Assembly (NCBI RefSeq): GCF_000801105.2
Contig: NC_079514.1
Coordinates: 3,906,001 to 3,970,000 of the forward strand
DNA from: Raphanus sativus
Taxonomy: Eukaryota; Streptophyta; Magnoliopsida; Brassicales; Brassicaceae
Direction of reading: 5' to 3'
Length of the DNA stretch: 64,000 bases
Below, in pieces: positions 49,521-60,961 of the stretch; the first letter of the stretch is position 1, and the number at the start of each line of letters is the position of its first letter. The translations under genes and the position numbers were made by a program. Under the pieces are notes generated by a model that worked only from the letters and a program-made list of their open reading frames with translations, was not told where the DNA came from and did not search any database.

Positions 49521-51780
49521 CTAGATGGTCTTCATAAATAAATAACAAGACTTTGATGTTGATGCCTTTGATTTAGCCATCTACGAGTTGGCATTTGAAG
49601 TTTCCAACAACTTTACTTGAAGACTTATTCTCGTTTTATTTTAAAACTTCTAGCAAGACTTTGGGTATATTCATCGAAACTTTCTAATTGGTTGTTGAAC
49701 TTTTCAGAAATAATAGAAACTCTTATTTGGTTAACTCGTGCTTTAACACTAGTTCAGACTTATTCAACTTATCTTCTTTCAAATGTCAACTTAGAACCCC
49801 AATCCCACTTTCTAAGAAAGATAAAAAAAGAAAGAAAGAAATATGAAGTACTCACAAGTGAGTTTGCAGTCTTTTCTCTGTGCCTTTTCCAACCTCACTG
49901 CTCAACTTTGGAACGAAACTTTCTGAATCCCGTTGCTATTTCATAAGTTTTTCAGGGCCATGGAGTCATCTGCTCGGCATTGGAGAACCATCAGCTCCCC
50001 TTTGGACTGAGTTATCTCTTAAAGGACGCAATAGATCAGCATCTTCCCTTTCAGTTCCTTAATGTGAGAAACTTGGAGAGGAAAACAGAAGGCTGAGATA
50101 ACTGTATATAACCCCCCACCTTTAGTTTCTCAGTCATTCATGCTGTAAATAAGAACAAAAAGCTAAGTGGGTTTAACAAGGGATTGTCTGAGAAACTTAT
50201 TGAACACTCATATATATGTATATCTGCAAAAACCATGTACGAGCTTAGCCCCAATGGATTATTTTAGGAAGTCCCTAACTCTCACAAGCTACCTTTAACA
50301 ACTAAAATCCACAATAACAGTTAAGTCTATCTAGATGCTAATATTTGCCTCTAACTAACATACGTGACAAGCTCGAGCTGGAAACTATGGCAAGCAATGA
50401 AATACGTGTTGTGTGGATATATATCCATATTGATCTAACCGATGGCAAAATGCATCAAACTCGAAACACCCCTGACAGTATACAACAGGAAAAACGAAAA
50501 CCATAGCTAACTCAATCTTGTTCCTCAAACACACTAAAATCTTAAGCAAGAATCAACCCACATAAAGTATAGAACAAAAGCAGCAGAATCAACTTGCATT
50601 CTAAACCCAGAAAGCAGCTTAAAGCAAAGGAAGAAAGGTTACATTACATATCATTTGCTCACTGACCGTTTCCCTGGAGCTGGAGACCATAAACTGTGTG
50701 GCAAAGAGATAGTTCCTTCGATGTTATTACTAAAAACACTGTAAGCAAATTCACACCAAGAGAACTAAAAGTTTTTTCACCATTTTCATCGTTCCAAACC
50801 CAATTTTACTAAACACTTCGAAATTCGAATCAAAATTGAAGTTTTAAACCATAAACTTGACGATTATGATCGAGAATCCAGAACTTTACTTTTGGGAGCT
50901 GATTTCGTTACGTAAACGGATGAAAAACACTGTACAATATGTGGGGAAGGTTCTTCTCGTAAAGAAGAAAATTTTGTATTTGGACAATTTTTAGCCCATT
51001 ACGTTTTTTTGGGGTCCATAAGCGTGAATGGCCTTTTTGGACCAAAAGAAAAGGGTGAAACTATTCTTTTAAAACTCAACTTTTTTTCCAATAGGAACAA
51101 CAGAAATGAAACTAGGTCGAATATTAGCCCTGCTTAGGTTGCGATTCTGATGCTAATGTTTGTTAGATTAGACATCAACCTTCCTCAACTGGTGAGTCTC
51201 TGTAATACTCCCTCTAAAGCCTCATAGCAAGGGTCGATGCTGAATGGCAACACGTCAAGGTTAACAATATAGGCAGTCGTCGGATTATGTTTCTCCCTAA
51301 ATTTTGGTCACTAGTTACTGTTTTGTTTAAAACCTGTATAGATATTAGCTTGTATTAACCCTAAAGAGTCTATTTTCTCCACTTTCATCTTTGTATAAAA
51401 ATAATTTATTTATGTGTTAAAAACAATACATTAGTGCTCTAAAATCAATCGACAAGCATTAATAGAGTTACTAATCATATTATATTTTGTTAAGTATACA
51501 TCACCATATATAAGATCTCTATTATTGGTTTTGTAATCTATTTTGGTGCAAAACCTAGTAAACATCATACTTGATACACCTTGAACAAAAAAAAAGTAAA
51601 ACTTATATTTTATTACGGAGTAGTGCTTATTAACATTAGCCTCACTACCATTACACTAATATTTTTTTCTGATAGTAACGCACGATGCCTATGTGTTAGT
51701 TAAATATACATCAACAACCATATTATTGATGATCATCGTGGGATAACACTAGCTAGGATTTAGTAGGAGGAAAGAAAGGG
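49521..51780. other. Intergenic, no gene supported
   Basis: A possible exon-like patch at 49940-50065 (+) follows a TTTCAG, but I cannot connect it to other exons or a family. The rest is AT-rich. Confidence 0.4.
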
Positions 51781-52144
51781 ATGGCAATGAAGGGACATGT
51801 TCCAATTCGTTGCATGTTGCAAACGTTTAGGCAAGTTCTTAGGCGATCTTATAGATGCGGGTCGACTGGATTGGTCCGTGCTGTCCTGCATCTAACTGCT
51901 TTGGCTGCTTGTTTCAAAGTAGGGCAGACGCACTCTTGGTCTTCCTGGTACAGCGCTCGTTACAGCATTGCTGGCGTAGCGACGGCCCTTGCTGAGGACC
52001 CCATTGGTTTTTCGCTGAAGGGTGATCCCGCAAAGTTGCTGGCGATCATCCAGCTGGCAAGCTCTTAGGTGTTGCTCTTGCTGAAACCCTTTTGTATTTC
52101 CTTGGTGGACCGAATGGGTTTGTATCGTCATCCAATTCGACGAC
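51781..52144. other. GC-rich segment abutting the gap, origin unknown
   Basis: Base composition is near 50 per cent GC, unlike the flanks, and codons stay open for 95 residues on the plus strand (51781-52068) with open stretches on the minus strand too. I do not recognise a family on either strand. It is cut by the run of Ns. A retroelement fragment or misjoined sequence is plausible. It does not continue the PDIL5-4 gene found on the other side of the gap. Confidence 0.4.
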
Positions 52145-52244
52145 NNNNNNNNNNNNNNNNNNNNNNNNNNNNNNNNNNNNNNNNNNNNNNNNNNNNNNNN
52201 NNNNNNNNNNNNNNNNNNNNNNNNNNNNNNNNNNNNNNNNNNNN
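52145..52244. other. Assembly gap (100 N)
   Basis: Exactly 100 undetermined bases, the conventional size for a gap of unknown length. The sequence on its two sides is unrelated in composition and content. Confidence 0.99.
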
Positions 52245-52302
52245 TTAACCTCTAAACTAAAACACATGTGTTCTGGAAAATGAAAACTGGGTAATAATGT
52301 AC

Positions 52303-53199
52303 CTTATGTTAAAATCCATGCTAGAATCCCATCAGAGCTCCGGTCAACGATGACGGACGTTGTAGTGCTTACAGCCAAATAATTATTTAACTCCTGTAAT
52401 ATGTGAAAAAATAGCATTCAGTTTTTTCCAATTAGCACTAGTGACATAGTTGTTGACACAACATTTGAAAACCGCCACACAATGTCATAGTATCGGCAAA
52501 GTCAAGTGAGGTTGAAACTTTTACCATTCCAAATAAAAAGAGCATACAGAGTGCTGCTACAATGGACAATCCAGCTCCAGACAGAGTCGCCTCAGTCAAA
52601 TCCCTCGGGATTTTCCTGCAATCATCCATCCAAATAACAAATTTCAAATTTTATCCAGAATCACAAATGTTTAAATAAAATCACAGATCTCAGTAAGTTC
52701 AAGAAGGTTTGATTTATTCATGGATTCTTAGACTAAACAAATATCTTTCATCTGTCTAGCTAGCTTCCGCTACTGTCAAAAAAAGAAGTATAAGTGAACA
52801 GTGATGTTCTTATCGCACTAAGATCAAATGACCAATGCTAGCAAAGATCAGAACTAAACGAATACACTTGCATAGCTTCTGCTACATCCAAAAACCGTAA
52901 TAAAACTGACAATGAAGATCTTAAACCCTAACTAAAACACTTTCACTAAGATCAAATGATCAGTTCTAGTCAAAACCTACAACCTCAGGATCGCCTCTTC
53001 ACAACTAAACCCTATCACTAATCAAGCATGAAAATCCACAGAATGTAGATACTCCTCAAGATTATGTTCACATTGAGCTATCGAAATCAGATCATGTCAC
53101 TGCCTAGATCGAGGAAGCTTGAGAGATCTGCAAAATGTAAAAGAAGCAGAAGCAAAACCTGTAGAAATCGACGGATTTGATCTTGCTCGTGGAGACCAT
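52303..53199 (-). pseudogene. PDIL5-4: PDIL5-4-like disulfide isomerase, 5' exons only
   Basis: Three exons of an ER membrane protein of the PDI/Erv41-46 type (like At4g27080). Exon 1, 53159-53199, reads MVSTSKIKSVDFY. Exon 2, 52525-52615, reads KIPRDLTEATLSGAGLSIVA plus the rest of the N-terminal membrane anchor (to LFLFGM). Exon 3, 52303-52393, reads ELNNYLAVSTTTSVIVDRSS. Exon borders are GT-AG and exons 1-2 join in phase. Near the end of exon 3 the expected DFNI residues are in a different frame and the original frame stops (TAA just before the donor), indicating a small deletion. The thioredoxin and Erv domains are absent: the 100-N gap follows at once and beyond it the sequence is unrelated. 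Either a truncated pseudogene or a real gene broken by the assembly. Confidence 0.82.
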
Positions 53200-53520
53200 C
53201 TTCGTCAGATAAGGAGTCAACTGTTTGCTTGGGCTGCTTGTAAAAGCTTTAGGGACGACGATGCACCCCACCTCCCTTGGGATTTATCTTCTTCAACCCC
53301 TTTCAGATGTGAAACTCTCTCCCCCGATCGGTTCTAATTTATAAAACTAGTCCCTTATGATTTACTTTCTTTGATATTTGACCCAAATAGTTTTTTTCAT
53401 AACAAATTAGTACCCAATCGTCTCAAATGTTACAGTCAACAAAACTCATTTATGACATTCGGCGTAGAAGGTGCATAATTGAATGCTCTAAATAATGCAG
53501 TGCACGAGTTGACCACTAGA
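53200..53520. other. Upstream flank of the PDIL5-4 remnant
   Basis: Would contain its promoter and 5' UTR. It ends where the element with GCCCTGTTCGTTTGG termini starts. Confidence 0.4.
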
Positions 53521-55808
53521 GCCCTGTTCGTTTGGTTGCAGCCGGTTTCAGCGTCAGCGTCGGCGTCGGCGTCGGCGTCAGCGGCTGCGTCAAACTCGTT
53601 TATCTGATGTTCGTTTCATAGACGCTGACGCTGACGCCGACGCTGACGCCGACACTGATTGTTGTTCGTTTCGAAGACGCAGGAAATTGACGCAGCCGCA
53701 TGACGCAAACGCATGATGCTGTTTTGGGTTGTTCGTTTGATTGACGCTGCGACTATTTTCATTTATTCATATTTTATTTTTAAAAAATTGTAAAATTGTA
53801 TTTTAAATAAATAAAATGTAGTTTAAATATATTTACATCCATAAGAATATTATTTTCAATTGGTAATAAATTTTTGGTCAAATATAAAAATATAAAAATA
53901 TTTGATGTCATAAATCATAAGCTAAATAAAAATAAAAATAATACATCAAAATATTTTATAATTATAATCAATCATATTAAAAAAATTATATTGAAGTAAA
54001 TATGATAAAATTATATATTTTATTTTTATAAATATAAGATATTTATGTTTATATGACAGATATGTTAAACATTATGAGATTATATAAATAAAATAAAATA
54101 TTTATGCTTAAAATATAATATAATGACAGAACGGTTTAATATTAGGAAACTATATAAATGTTAGTTGGTTGTTATGATGATATTTATGCTTAAAATAAAA
54201 TATGCTTAGACCATCTCTACCATATTCACTTGTGATGTTTTCACACAAAGCTTAGATGATGTATTAAAATTGCTACAACATGGTCAACATAAGATATATT
54301 GTCAACATCATTTTAGTAAATATGAAACAAGAAGACAGAGCCTCACTTATCATAACAAAAGTAGAGAAACCGGAGAGAGGGGTTTGACTTCAAAGTTACT
54401 TTTCATATACAGACTAAGAAAATGTAAGAGAGCATTGATTAAAAAAAAAAAAAAACGTAAGAGAGTGATGTACAAAAACGAGCTCTGGCTCAATCAAAAT
54501 GAAAACTACTTCCAACGATCATGTTCATGTGACTGAAGCTATGATTCTTAGCCGAGCAGGCTCTTGACTCTGTTCTTAGCAAGTGCCTCCTCGTCCAGTT
54601 CCAAATCTTCGGGAACAGCACTTCCCCATGCGTCTATTTTCTTCTCTTCAACCTTCTTTGGGCTCTCTGTTCACCAAGACACCATTCATTGTTTTGTTAG
54701 CACAAGCATACAAACGACATTACAAAAAGATATGCAGAAATGTGTGTGAGCTTGAGACGAGAGAGCCTGCAAAAAACAAATGCAATGAGGTCAGTATTAG
54801 TACATGTCTGAAGAACAAACATAAACAAACGAGAACAAACAGAAATAAGCAAAGCCAAAGGCTGTGAAACGTATAAACATCAGACTGATTGGCTATAAGC
54901 AACCTTAACATAACCTCTAATGTGCAAAAATACTGCATCAGTCTAAACCTCAAACAGTTGCAGATACTCAACGAAACTATAGACCATAGTAATCACAAGA
55001 AACATATTAACATGAGTGAAAGATCAGAAACAATAAGCAAGCTTAACATGAGTGGAAGAACAAGGACATACAGACACATGATGCATGAGAGAAACCATTA
55101 AGCTCAAGAACATGATCATAAATACAGAACCAAACGCATGAACCTAGAGCAAAGACAACACAAGACAAAGCAATTAAAAAGTGAAAAGCTGAAACTGAAG
55201 CTACGATCCTATATTAAAACTGAAGCTGAAATTGAAGCTACTATGAACAGAGAACATAGATCATCTCGGCTACACTATCAGTATCAGTATACAAAACGAT
55301 TACAACCAATGCTTTAGAACAGAGACAGATACCTCAAAGAGAGAGAGCTCGAGTGGTTTGCGTCGGAGAAGAGAGAGAGCTCGCGTCCGAGATCGAGAGA
55401 GAGAGTTCGGGAGATGGGTTTTCGTCGGGAGATCGAGAGAGAGAACTGCGCCGGAGAAGAGATAGAGAGCACTGCGTTTACGCCGGAGATCGAAAGAGGG
55501 AGCTGGGTTCGAGATCGAGAGAGAGTTGGAGAAGAAAGCTGTCTGCGTCAATGGAGGTGAGTCTGCGTCAATAGGTTTAGATATTTTTGTAATTAGGAAA
55601 TCAAGTTAGGGGTAAAACGGTAAATAGGTAAAGTAGACGCAGAAAAAATGACGCGGCCGCTGGTTTTTTCGGCGTCTTGACGCTGGACGCTGCATCTAGA
55701 CGCAGACGCCGACGCCGGTACCTGCGTCGATGAAACGAACAAGCTTTGTGCGAAAATCATTGCCGCAGACGCAGACGCCGGACCTGCGGCAACCAAACGA
55801 ACATCACT
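53521..55808. mobile_element. Non-autonomous DNA transposon with TGTTCGTTTGGTTGC ends
   Basis: The left end GCCCTGTTCGTTTGGTTGC and the reverse complement of the right end, GTGATGTTCGTTTGGTTGC, share TGTTCGTTTGGTTGC. Both subterminal zones are built of GCGTC/GACGC units (53545-53760 and 55640-55795), e.g. GGCGTCGGCGTCGGCGTC. Length about 2.29 kb. No transposase is recognisable. The target duplication is not clear (CTA/TTA or a degenerate 8-mer), so hAT versus PIF/Harbinger is undecided. Inside are an AT-rich left part, an exon-like segment at 54548-54666 on the minus strand, and a GA-rich right part (55340-55540). Confidence 0.7.
54548..54666 (-). other. Exon-like segment inside the transposon
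   Basis: On the minus strand, after a good acceptor (GGTGAACAG at 54667-54675), 39 codons run SPKKVEEKKIDAWGSAVPED then LELDEEALAKNRVKSLLG and a stop. The composition (Lys/Glu-rich, single Trp) looks like a real protein C-terminus rather than chance. An upstream acceptor-like TTTTTTGCAG lies near 54768. I do not recognise the source gene. It may be a captured host gene fragment. Confidence 0.5.
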
Positions 55809-56239
55809 TAGGTAACTAACCTATACAAGATCACATCTCAAACAACTATAGCCTATTCATTTTGAATAATAATTTAGTAAAATATCTATCAATTGTATAT
55901 AATTGAAGTAGTTTTTAGTTTCAAATAGTAAATCAGATTAGTGATCTAGAAATATCATAAAGTGTGTTTTTAACAAAATTTTATTTTAATTTGTTTTTAC
56001 TGCATAGAGGTTTCTTCGTTTTTGGTCAAATTAAAGCCAAGTGAAGACAAAACACTTCGAGTTGTTTTATAAGAACATCAAACATTCAACATAAGTCTTA
56101 TTTATAGGATTACATTCTTAAAATTTTCGTTCTCTTCTTGATACTTTGTTCCTATTTTGAGTTTCCCAAACCAGAAGCAAGAACTGACAAAACCACTAAA
56201 AGAAAATGTCACTATCTGAAAACGAAAGTATTATTCTCT
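55809..56239. other. TSB2 3' flank
   Basis: AT-rich sequence, probably the 3' UTR and terminator region of the minus-strand TSB2 gene. Nothing else seen. Confidence 0.5.
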
Positions 56240-58305
56240 TTAAACTTCAAGATACTTGATGGCAGTCTGAACATCCTTATCACCTCTCCCGCTGAAGTTT
56301 AAAACAACTCTGGCTCCATCAGGTAACGTCGGACAAAGCTTCTCGAGATGAGCCAGTGCATGTGACGTCTCCAAAGCAGGGATTATTCCCTCCAACCGAG
56401 ACACTCTCTTGAACGCTACACACGAAGAAGATCAGTAAGGAAAAAACAATACAAATTCTTATTACATGTTATACAAACATATAAAGACAAGTACACGTAC
56501 CTTCCAAGGCTTCTTCATCGGTAACACTATAGTATTCAGCACGTCCCATGTCTTTAAGGAAACTATGCTCAGGTCCAACTCCAGGGTAGTCCAAACTGTT
56601 ATTAACATGAAACATATATACTCTTTAGAAATGGATGTTAAGGAAAGATCATTTGAACAGAGAAGAGTCTCTCTCTCTCTCTCACCCGGCACTGATGGAG
56701 TGTGGTTCAATGATTTGTCCATCATCATCTTGCAGCAAGTAACTCATAGCTCCGTGGAGTACACCGACATCTCCTTTCGTCAACGTGGCAGCGTGTTTAC
56801 CACTATCCAATCCAAATCCAGCAGCTTCAACACCAATCATCCGAACCTCAGCATCATCAACAAACTCATGAAAGAGTCCCATGGCATTCGAGCCACCACC
56901 AACACAAGCCACCAAGACATCAGGCTTCCCACCCCACTTCTCCATCGCTTGTCTCCTCGTCTCTTTACCAATCACCGCATGAAAATCTCTGACCATCATA
57001 GGGTAAGGATGAGGACCCGCAACAGATCCCAATATGTAATGAGTCGTCTCCACGTTAGTCACCCAATCCCTTATAGCTTCGGACGTCGCGTCCTTCAGAG
57101 TCGCTGTCCCTGAGTGTACCCCCCTCACCTCAGCGCCGAGAAGACGCATCCTGAACACGTTGAGAGCTTGTCTCTCCATGTCCTGAGCACCCATGTAGAT
57201 GATACACTCCAAACCGAAACGAGCACACACGGTGGCCGTGGCTACACCGTGCTGTCCAGCTCCCGTCTCGGCGATGATCCTCTTCTTGCCTAAACGCTTG
57301 GCGAGAAGGGCCTGAGCGACGGCGTTGTTGATCTTGTGAGCACCGGTGTGGTTCAGGTCTTCCCTCTTGAGGTATATGAGCGGTCCTTGGCCGTTTTCTC
57401 GGCGGTAATGTTCCGTGAGCCTCTCTGCGAAGTAGAGAGGACTTTCTCGACCCACGTAGTCTTTCAAGATCCCTGCCAACTCCCTCTGCAGGTTCATCAA
57501 ACATTAATCAGACATAGTCTACATACTAACTAACTAAATAACAGAAGCTTCCAGATAGCATCACGCAAAAACATGTATTATTGCTTACTAACATATGAAT
57601 ATGCACAGACATATGAATATGCAGACTGGCTTCAGAGACTGTTTTTTGGCAAATCACAACAATTTTCCGACAAAAGTTTGAAACTTTATGCAATTTTCCG
57701 ACAAAAGTTTGAAACTTTATGCAAATCATGACAAGGGTAACTCTTAAATCACAAATCCTACAAAGAAAAAGTTCATTTACAACAGAACTAAGAAGCTTCC
57801 AGATTACATACAGAAGCATCTATTGCTGAAGAACATTTATAGTTTCTAAATTTTATGTGTAAATTACAATCATTTAGCAGATGACATTAGAGTATTATTT
57901 TGAGGATCTTTCACTTTCTTAATAAGATTAAACAAAAAACAAATTGGTCACCTGGAACTCATCGTCGGTGGCAAGAGAGTAGAAAGCCGTTTCGAGTTCG
58001 GAGAGGGCGTGCATAAGAGTCTCGGGGACGTACTTCCCACCGAACTTCCCGAACCTCCCGAACGAATCGGGTCGTTTCCACAGGGTCGGGTCAGATCCAG
58101 CGGCTTTGGTCTTCTCCTCCGCCTCCGCCATGAGGAAAGTCGGGTCCTTTGCGATGGTGCAAGAGACGGAGAACGAACGTGAGCGAGAGAGTGGCGGAGG
58201 CGTAAAGTTGGGGACTTTGGAGGACGGTGATCTCAGATGGGTCGTCAATCTAGAGGAAGCTGAAATGGATGGTCTGAATGTAGAAGCGGTTCCTGTGGTG
58301 GCCAT
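56240..58305 (-). CDS. TSB2: Tryptophan synthase beta subunit 2, plastidic
   Basis: Catalyses the last step of tryptophan synthesis, condensing indole with serine using pyridoxal phosphate, in plastids, paired with the alpha subunit. Four exons on the minus strand: 57952-58305, 56686-57485, 56501-56595, 56240-56415. They sum to 474 residues, next to the 475 I recall for Arabidopsis TSB2. Residues 1 to about 60 are Ser/Thr/Arg-rich (transit peptide), then [23 protein letters not shown] lysine in [18 protein letters not shown], phosphate-binding GGGSNAMG, and [13 protein letters not shown] across an exon join are all intact. The C-terminus reads AIKYLEV-stop. Intron 1 (466 bp) carries two short tandem repeats. 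TSB2-type assignment rests on synteny (like At4g27070) and near-identity; its paralogue TSB1 lies elsewhere in Arabidopsis. Confidence 0.96.
57590..57722 (+). repeat. Tandem repeats in TSB2 intron 1
   Basis: A 17-bp unit ACATATGAATATGCA(G/C)A is repeated at about 57592-57625, and a 31-bp unit beginning AATTTTCCGACAAAAGTTTG is present twice without change at 57661-57722. Confidence 0.85.
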
Positions 58306-59026
58306 TACTGAATCTTTTTATCTATGTGTTTTTTTTTCTGACAGAACCTTCAAAGTTTGGGCCTTTTATACAGATTCGTTTTAAAAAACGAAAGTTTATA
58401 TTTATTTGGTCAGGTCTGTCATCTGAATACACAAAAAGAGTCGGTATCGTATTAGTTTATTTGTGGATAGCAAATATCAGGAGGAGGTTGGTGAGAAGAG
58501 AGCGGGTGTGTTACATATTTGGTGGTTGGATGTGTTTATCACATGCCATTATCAGTAGTGCTAAGGATTTGCTAATATAGTCTTTGCTTAGTGCAAGTAT
58601 AGTTTCGATTTATTTTCTTGTGTGTTTTTAGCTCTGTGATAGTCTACGGCAAGCTATGCTAACTTTTAAAACATTTCAAACAATATTGTGTATGTCCTTT
58701 ACTGTGAGATACTGCATTGTTGAAACACTGCTTTGGCTTTTGTACTGTTGTTAACAACTTTCACCAACATTGCGACATTCATAAAACATTAGGCCTAATA
58801 TTCTGAATTTCAAATTTGTCAATGTATATGTCGTTTTTAGAAGACGATTATTAGGTAGGAAGAAACATAAGTGATGGCTGTGGAAAAAAATAATTAAATA
58901 GAAAGAAATAATATGGGCTTCGGTTTGGTTCATTAGGCTGACCAGAATTTGGTTCACATTGTGTTCTTTATGTAATGGGTTGTTTCTGTGGAAAACATTA
59001 GAATGGGCTCTGTATCAATAGGATTT
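58306..59026. other. Intergenic between TSB2 and tRNA
   Basis: The promoter and 5' UTR of TSB2 should lie in the first few hundred bases. No other gene seen. Confidence 0.5.
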
Positions 59027-59036
59027 AAAAAAAAAA
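59027..59036 (-). terminator. Pol III terminator of tRNA-iMet
   Basis: On the minus strand a run of ten T residues starts 12 bases after the tRNA 3' end, a strong RNA polymerase III termination signal. Confidence 0.75.
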
Positions 59037-59048
59037 GAAATTAAAATT

Positions 59049-59120
59049 TATCAGAGCCAGGTTTCGATCCTGGGACCTGTGGGTTATGGGCCCACCACGC
59101 TTCCGCTGCGCCACTCTGAT
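59049..59120 (-). tRNA. Initiator tRNA-Met (CAT)
   Basis: 72 nt, no intron. The acceptor stem ATCAGAG pairs with CTCTGAT, giving the A1-U72 pair typical of eukaryotic initiators, with discriminator A. Box A is GTGGCGCAGCGG; box B has the form GGATCGAAACC (initiators carry A instead of T at the TpsiC position). The anticodon loop has CCCATAACC with CAT at 59086-59088 (complement). Three G:C pairs precede the loop, another initiator hallmark. It lies head to head with VPS22, 117 bp from its start codon. Confidence 0.97.
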
Positions 59121-59237
59121 TTTTGAAAGACAGAGAAATAAAATATTAATAGACAAAACATAAGACGTCTTCTCTGATTGTATACTATTCCCCGATCGAC
59201 AGAGAATTTGCAAAGATCATCAGAAGTAAATTGAAAG

Positions 59238-60641
59238 ATGCGACGGCGACCAGGAATCGGAGGTCTACAAAAGGCGGCAGCTGCTCGGGTTTGGCTTCTA
59301 AACCAGATTTGATTATTCCAATTCGTACAATCGGTTTGTTTCCGATGTAATCATCTGTCACTTTTTAACTCTAAAAATCTGGATGGAAAATAAAAACAGG
59401 ATCAGTACAGGTTATTAGGAGAAAATGTGGCAAAGTTAAGGACTGATATGATGAAAGAGCAGCTCGCCACTTTCAAGTCTCAGCTTGAAGAGTTCGCTCG
59501 TAAACACAAGGTCTACTTTTTTTCTTGTAATTTAAATCATATGCTTTTTTTTTTCGGATTGGTGTGGTTTATTTGATTGAAAAGAAGCTTATTTTGACAT
59601 TGGTTTGCAGAATGACATTCGTAAAAATCCAGCGTTTAGAGCTCAGTTCCATGAAATGTGTGCTAAAGTTGGTGTGGATCCACTTGCTTCCAACAAGGGC
59701 TTCTGGGCTGAGCTCCTTGGAATTGGTGACTTCTACTATGAACTTGGTATCTTTGTTCTCCTATGTTTACATTGTTAGCTATAGCTATAGCTCTGTTTCT
59801 TACTTGGAATTGCACATTGCGTCCTGTGATTGTTAGAAAGTTGGATAACATGTCTGAAAAGTAGTATATTGATTAAACAGGAGTTCAGATTATTGAAGTT
59901 TGCATGCTTACAAGGTCACTCAATGGAGGTTTGATCAGCTTGCAAGAGCTCTGCAGCCATCTTCGTCAGAGAAGGAAGAAAGACCGTGAAGCTGTAACTG
60001 AAGATGATTGTCTTCGTGCTATTAGCAAGCTTAAGGTATCTGACTTGCGTTTTTCTATTCAATTTTTCAACAGAAAGGAACTTTGAAGTGTTCTCAATGG
60101 TAACTTGGGGCCCTTTCCTTTAGGTATTGGGTAGCGGATTTGAGGTTATCACGATTGGCAAGAAAAAGCTAGTCCGTTCAGTCCCCACTGAGCTCAACAA
60201 AGACCATAATCAAATCTTGGAGCTGGCTCAGGTTATAATCATATACAAACATTCTTCTTCACAGAGAAAATAAACTTTCACATGTTTTTTTGCATTATCT
60301 TAGAAGTTTTTAACTGAAGTAACTTTATGTTGCTTTCCCCCATAGGGTCAAGGCTTTGTTACTGTGGAAGAGGTACAAAGACGTCTCTCGTGGACATCTG
60401 GTCGGGTCATAGATGCTCTCGAAACTTTTTTAGAGGTTTGCATTTGCCCCAGTTGATTTATGTGATTCAGTACATATGCCAAATGCAATGCAACAAATAT
60501 AGGTCCTGAAACTTCTTAAATCTATAATTTATTTTTCAGGAGGGCCTCGCAATGATCGACAATGGCAACAAAGACGGAAAATGTCAGTACTGGTTCCCCT
60601 GTGTCTCTTCTGTTTACTCAATCGTTGGATCTGATACTTAA
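59238..60641 (+). CDS. VPS22: VPS22/SNF8, ESCRT-II subunit
   Basis: Subunit of ESCRT-II (VPS22-VPS36-two VPS25), which sorts ubiquitinated membrane proteins into multivesicular bodies at endosomes. Seven exons: 59238-59288, 59400-59510, 59611-59746, 59881-60035, 60124-60231, 60346-60435, 60540-60641. All GT-AG, phases join, total 250 residues, the usual plant length. Seen: basic start [16 protein letters not shown]; helical segment [20 protein letters not shown]; conserved [20 protein letters not shown]; first winged helix around [16 protein letters not shown]; second around [17 protein letters not shown]-terminus QYWFPCVSS. The start ATG is only 117 bp from the divergent tRNA, so the promoter is compact. 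Intact; the orthologue by position is At4g27040. Confidence 0.95.
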
Positions 60642-60789
60642 AACTGGTGCATACTCTCTTTTTGTATTTTGGTTTTATACTCAATACACTCACTCTGTAT
60701 TGCATATAAATTGCGAAATGTTATTTATCAGTATATTTCTTAAATAAATTCTTGTACGTGCCATGTATAAATAATTGTTTTCAAGTACG

Positions 60790-60953
60790 CAGTGCCGGCC
60801 CTGAGATTTTGGGGGCCTGTTGCACTGTCTATGTAAAAGAAAAAATTGGGGGCTTAAAAAAAAATTTTGGGGGCTTATGTCTATATAATTTTCTTCAAAA
60901 TTTTCGGGGTTTGTTGCAAATGTTTCATTACGCATTGCTCAGGACCGGCCCTG
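60790..60953. mobile_element. hAT-type MITE (CAGTGCCGGC ends)
   Basis: The 8-bp duplication CAAGTACG flanks at 60782-60789 and 60954-60961. Ends are CAGTGCCGGCCCTGAG and, from the right, CAGGGCCGGTCCTGAG. Internal GGGGGC(C/T)T words are repeated. 164 bp. Same family as the element at 18515-18797. It sits about 150 bp after the VPS22 stop and could fall in or near its 3' UTR. Confidence 0.9.
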
Positions 60954-60961
60954 CAAGTACG

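Noticed and set aside
49940..50065. Exon-like patch after TTTCAG
   Set aside because: No matching donor, no upstream exons and no recognisable protein; not enough for a gene call.
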